DNA from: Segnochrobactrum spirostomi
GTDB taxonomy: Bacteria > Pseudomonadota > Alphaproteobacteria > Rhizobiales > Segnochrobactraceae
Assembly (NCBI RefSeq): GCF_009600605.1
Contig: NZ_VWNA01000001.1
Location: 3,334,501-3,398,500 of the forward strand
DNA length: 64,000 bases
Direction: 5' to 3'
Below, one piece after another: positions 60,271 through 64,000 of the stretch. Made by a program: the position numbers and the translations under genes. Numbering within the stretch: position 1 is the stretch's first letter; each line of letters starts with the position of its first letter. Below the pieces are notes generated by a model. The model searched no databases. It saw nothing but the letters and a program-made list of their open reading frames with translations, and had not been told where the DNA came from.

Positions 60271-60507
60271 TCAAGCGTCCGGTGCCGACGTCTGCAACGC
60301 GAGGGCATGGAGCTGACCGCCCATGTTGCCCCGCAGCGCCTCGTAGACCATCTGGTGCTGCTGCACCCTGCTCTTGCCCTTGAAGGCTGACGACACGACG
60401 ACGGCGGCATAATGGTCGCCGTCTCCCGCGAGATCGCGGATCTCGATCCGGGCGTCCGGAAGAGCCGCCTTGATCAGAGTTTCGATCTCGTGCGCATCCA
60501 TCGCCAT
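60271..60507 (-). CDS. bolA: BolA family protein
   Basis: 78 aa, the compact BolA fold with [27 protein letters not shown]. The invariant His and the helix-turn-helix-like region for nucleic acid or Fe-S binding are present. It forms heterodimers with monothiol glutaredoxins that bind a shared 2Fe-2S cluster, and the partner gene is directly downstream. ATG 60507 is used; M3 at 60501 is possible. It follows purL on the same strand, 67 bases after its stop. Confidence 0.93.
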   Translation of the reverse strand: MAMDAHEIETLIKAALPDARIEIRDLAGDGDHYAAVVVSSAFKGKSRVQQHQMVYEALRGNMGGQLHALALQTSAPDA

Positions 60508-60574
60508 CGGTCGAGCGTCCTCCAGAATGTGGGGCCGGCGGCCTTGCCCGAGACCTTCGTCTCAGGCCCTTGCC

Positions 60575-62782
<2,208 letters not shown>

Positions 62783-62993
62783 GGGGCGGAGGGTCCTGGA
62801 GCTCACCGTCGGCCGCGTCCTCAACGAGGCTCGCGCGTTGTGGTCGGGATACCGAGGGGGTGCGACGGCGTCAACGCCGCACAGCGCATGGCAGGGCTCC
62901 GACGGTCCGACGAAGGCACTGCACCGCCGCCCGGCGCGTGCTAATCAGGGGCTCGGGCGGGCCGATCAGCCGGCCCGAAACGAGGAGCGAACG

Positions 62994-64000
62994 ATGGGGC
63001 GTTGGGGTTTGGGGCGCCTGGCGGGTCTGGCGCCGATCGTTCTGTTGTTCGCGCTCAGCCTCGTCGTCTTCTCGGATGCCGGCCGGGCCGCCTCGGCCGA
63101 GCTGCCGCTGCTCGGCGCCATCGAGAGCGTCGAAGGCAAATCGAGCGCGGCCGCGCCGGCGAAGGACGCATCTGGGAAGGATGCCACCGCGGCGCCAACC
63201 GAGGCCGCCGCCCTGCAATCGGTCATCGATGCCGCGAAGTCGTCCGGCGCCACCATCATGGTGATCACGCCGGCCTCGGGCACCGCCGCGGCGACGGCGA
63301 CACCGGCGCCAACCCAGCAGCAGCCGACGGGCAAGACGCGCAATTTCGTGCGCATGCTGCACCACCTGAAGATCGCCATCGCCGATCTCGCGGCCGACAT
63401 TCCGATGCACGTCGCGACCTTCGCCGACAGCCTCGCCGAGGAGCAGGCGAGCGGCGACCTCGACCGCGTGGTGTGGGGCGCGCGCAACGCCGCCATCTCC
63501 GCCGTGTTCGGCGGGCTCGCTTTGCTGCTCTATCGGCGCTGGAGCGTCCGCGCGCTCATTCGGCTCGCGGCGAAGCCGGTGCGCGATCGCGCCGACCGGG
63601 TGAGTTTCCTCCTCGCGCGCGGCTTCCTCATGGTCGTGGGCGTCGCCGTCTTCGTGGTCGTCAGCGGTGCGGTGGTGACGGCGCTCAGCCACGAGGTCGA
63701 GGAGACGCGCAAGACCTTCCTCGTCTTCCTGGTTCCGGCAACCGAGATCCTCGTCGGCTTCACGGTCATCGTCGCCATCGTCGCCCCGCGGGAGCCCGCC
63801 CACCGCGTCATCCGATTGCGCGACCGCGACGCGCGCTGGCTGGCGGCTCAGCTTTTCGCCGTCGTCGTCTTCGCGGCGATCGCCAGCGGATGCGTCGCCT
63901 ACGGCGAGATCATGGACGTCGCCCGGTCGATCCAGCGGCTGTCGAAGATCGTCGGCCTCCTGGTGCCGTGCATCTGGCTCTCGCTGATCGCCACCCGGCT
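62994..64000 (+). CDS. Probable MscS-type mechanosensitive channel, N-terminal part (runs off window)
   Basis: The first 335 codons from ATG 62994 (AGGAG, 6 bases before it). A signal or first helix (IVLLFALSLVVF) is followed by a periplasmic segment of about 120 residues that is rich in Ala and Thr, then four hydrophobic helices separated by short basic loops. This layout is typical of long MscS-like channels of Hyphomicrobiales, whose pore domain would come after the window end. The defining MscS motif is not present here, so the call is an inference from architecture. Confidence 0.55.
   Translation, partial: MGRWGLGRLAGLAPIVLLFALSLVVFSDAGRAASAELPLLGAIESVEGKSSAAAPAKDASGKDATAAPTEAAALQSVIDAAKSSGATIMVITPASGTAAATATPAPTQQQPTGKTRNFVRMLHHLKIAIADLAADIPMHVATFADSLAEEQASGDLDRVVWGARNAAISAVFGGLALLLYRRWSVRALIRLAAKPVRDRADRVSFLLARGFLMVVGVAVFVVVSGAVVTALSHEVEETRKTFLVFLVPATEILVGFTVIVAIVAPREPAHRVIRLRDRDARWLAAQLFAVVVFAAIASGCVAYGEIMDVARSIQRLSKIVGLLVPCIWLSLIATR

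Overview
High-GC chromosomal DNA from an alphaproteobacterium, almost certainly order Hyphomicrobiales (Rhizobiales). The evidence is an AddAB repair nuclease, a DivL-type cell-cycle kinase with Tyr in place of His, an EcfG-like sigma factor with GGAAC-N16-CGTT promoters, a petABC bc1 operon with a TAT-type Rieske protein, and a YejABEF transporter. The genus cannot be fixed from this window. No rRNA, tRNA, CRISPR array, prophage or insertion sequence was seen.

Layout. 1-12.9 kb (minus strand): divL, a tsaE-amgK fusion, murU, addB, addA, a Nudix hydrolase, trxA and the start of a probable grpE. AmgK and MurU form the anomeric-sugar route of peptidoglycan recycling. 13.1-16.8 kb: a compact general-stress block with an EcfG-like sigma factor, a KGG-repeat protein, a disordered small protein, a Cys-rich small protein, a VOC protein, a PRC-barrel protein and a hypothetical. 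Several of these sit behind matches to the EcfG promoter, two of them perfect. 16.8-25.4 kb: yejA-yejA-yejB-yejE-[antitoxin-PIN toxin]-yejF, with the toxin-antitoxin pair wedged inside the peptide-transporter operon and overlapping the yejF start.

25.9-35.3 kb: membrane cytochrome c, kdsB, pheA, hemF, an ABC exporter, trmL and petABC. 35.3-50.3 kb (minus strand): a surface-polysaccharide locus. It holds Rmd and Gmd (GDP-D-rhamnose type), two giant multi-domain glycosyltransferases (1049 and about 1501 aa), an FkbM methyltransferase and three GT4-type enzymes. The part from about 45.4 to 50.8 kb is clearly more AT-rich than the rest and looks acquired.

50.9-64 kb: an extensin-like secreted protein, the acetoin pair alsS-alsD (the decarboxylase carries a ribbon-helix-helix-like N-terminus), murI, rpsD, a secreted alpha/beta hydrolase, an MFS transporter, grxD-bolA, purL, and the start of a probable MscS-type membrane protein cut by the window end.

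Many gene pairs overlap by 4 bases (ATGA or GTGA), so translational coupling is common. Starts were chosen by ribosome-binding sites, overlaps and family N-termini. Domain names come from motif recognition by eye, not database searches.
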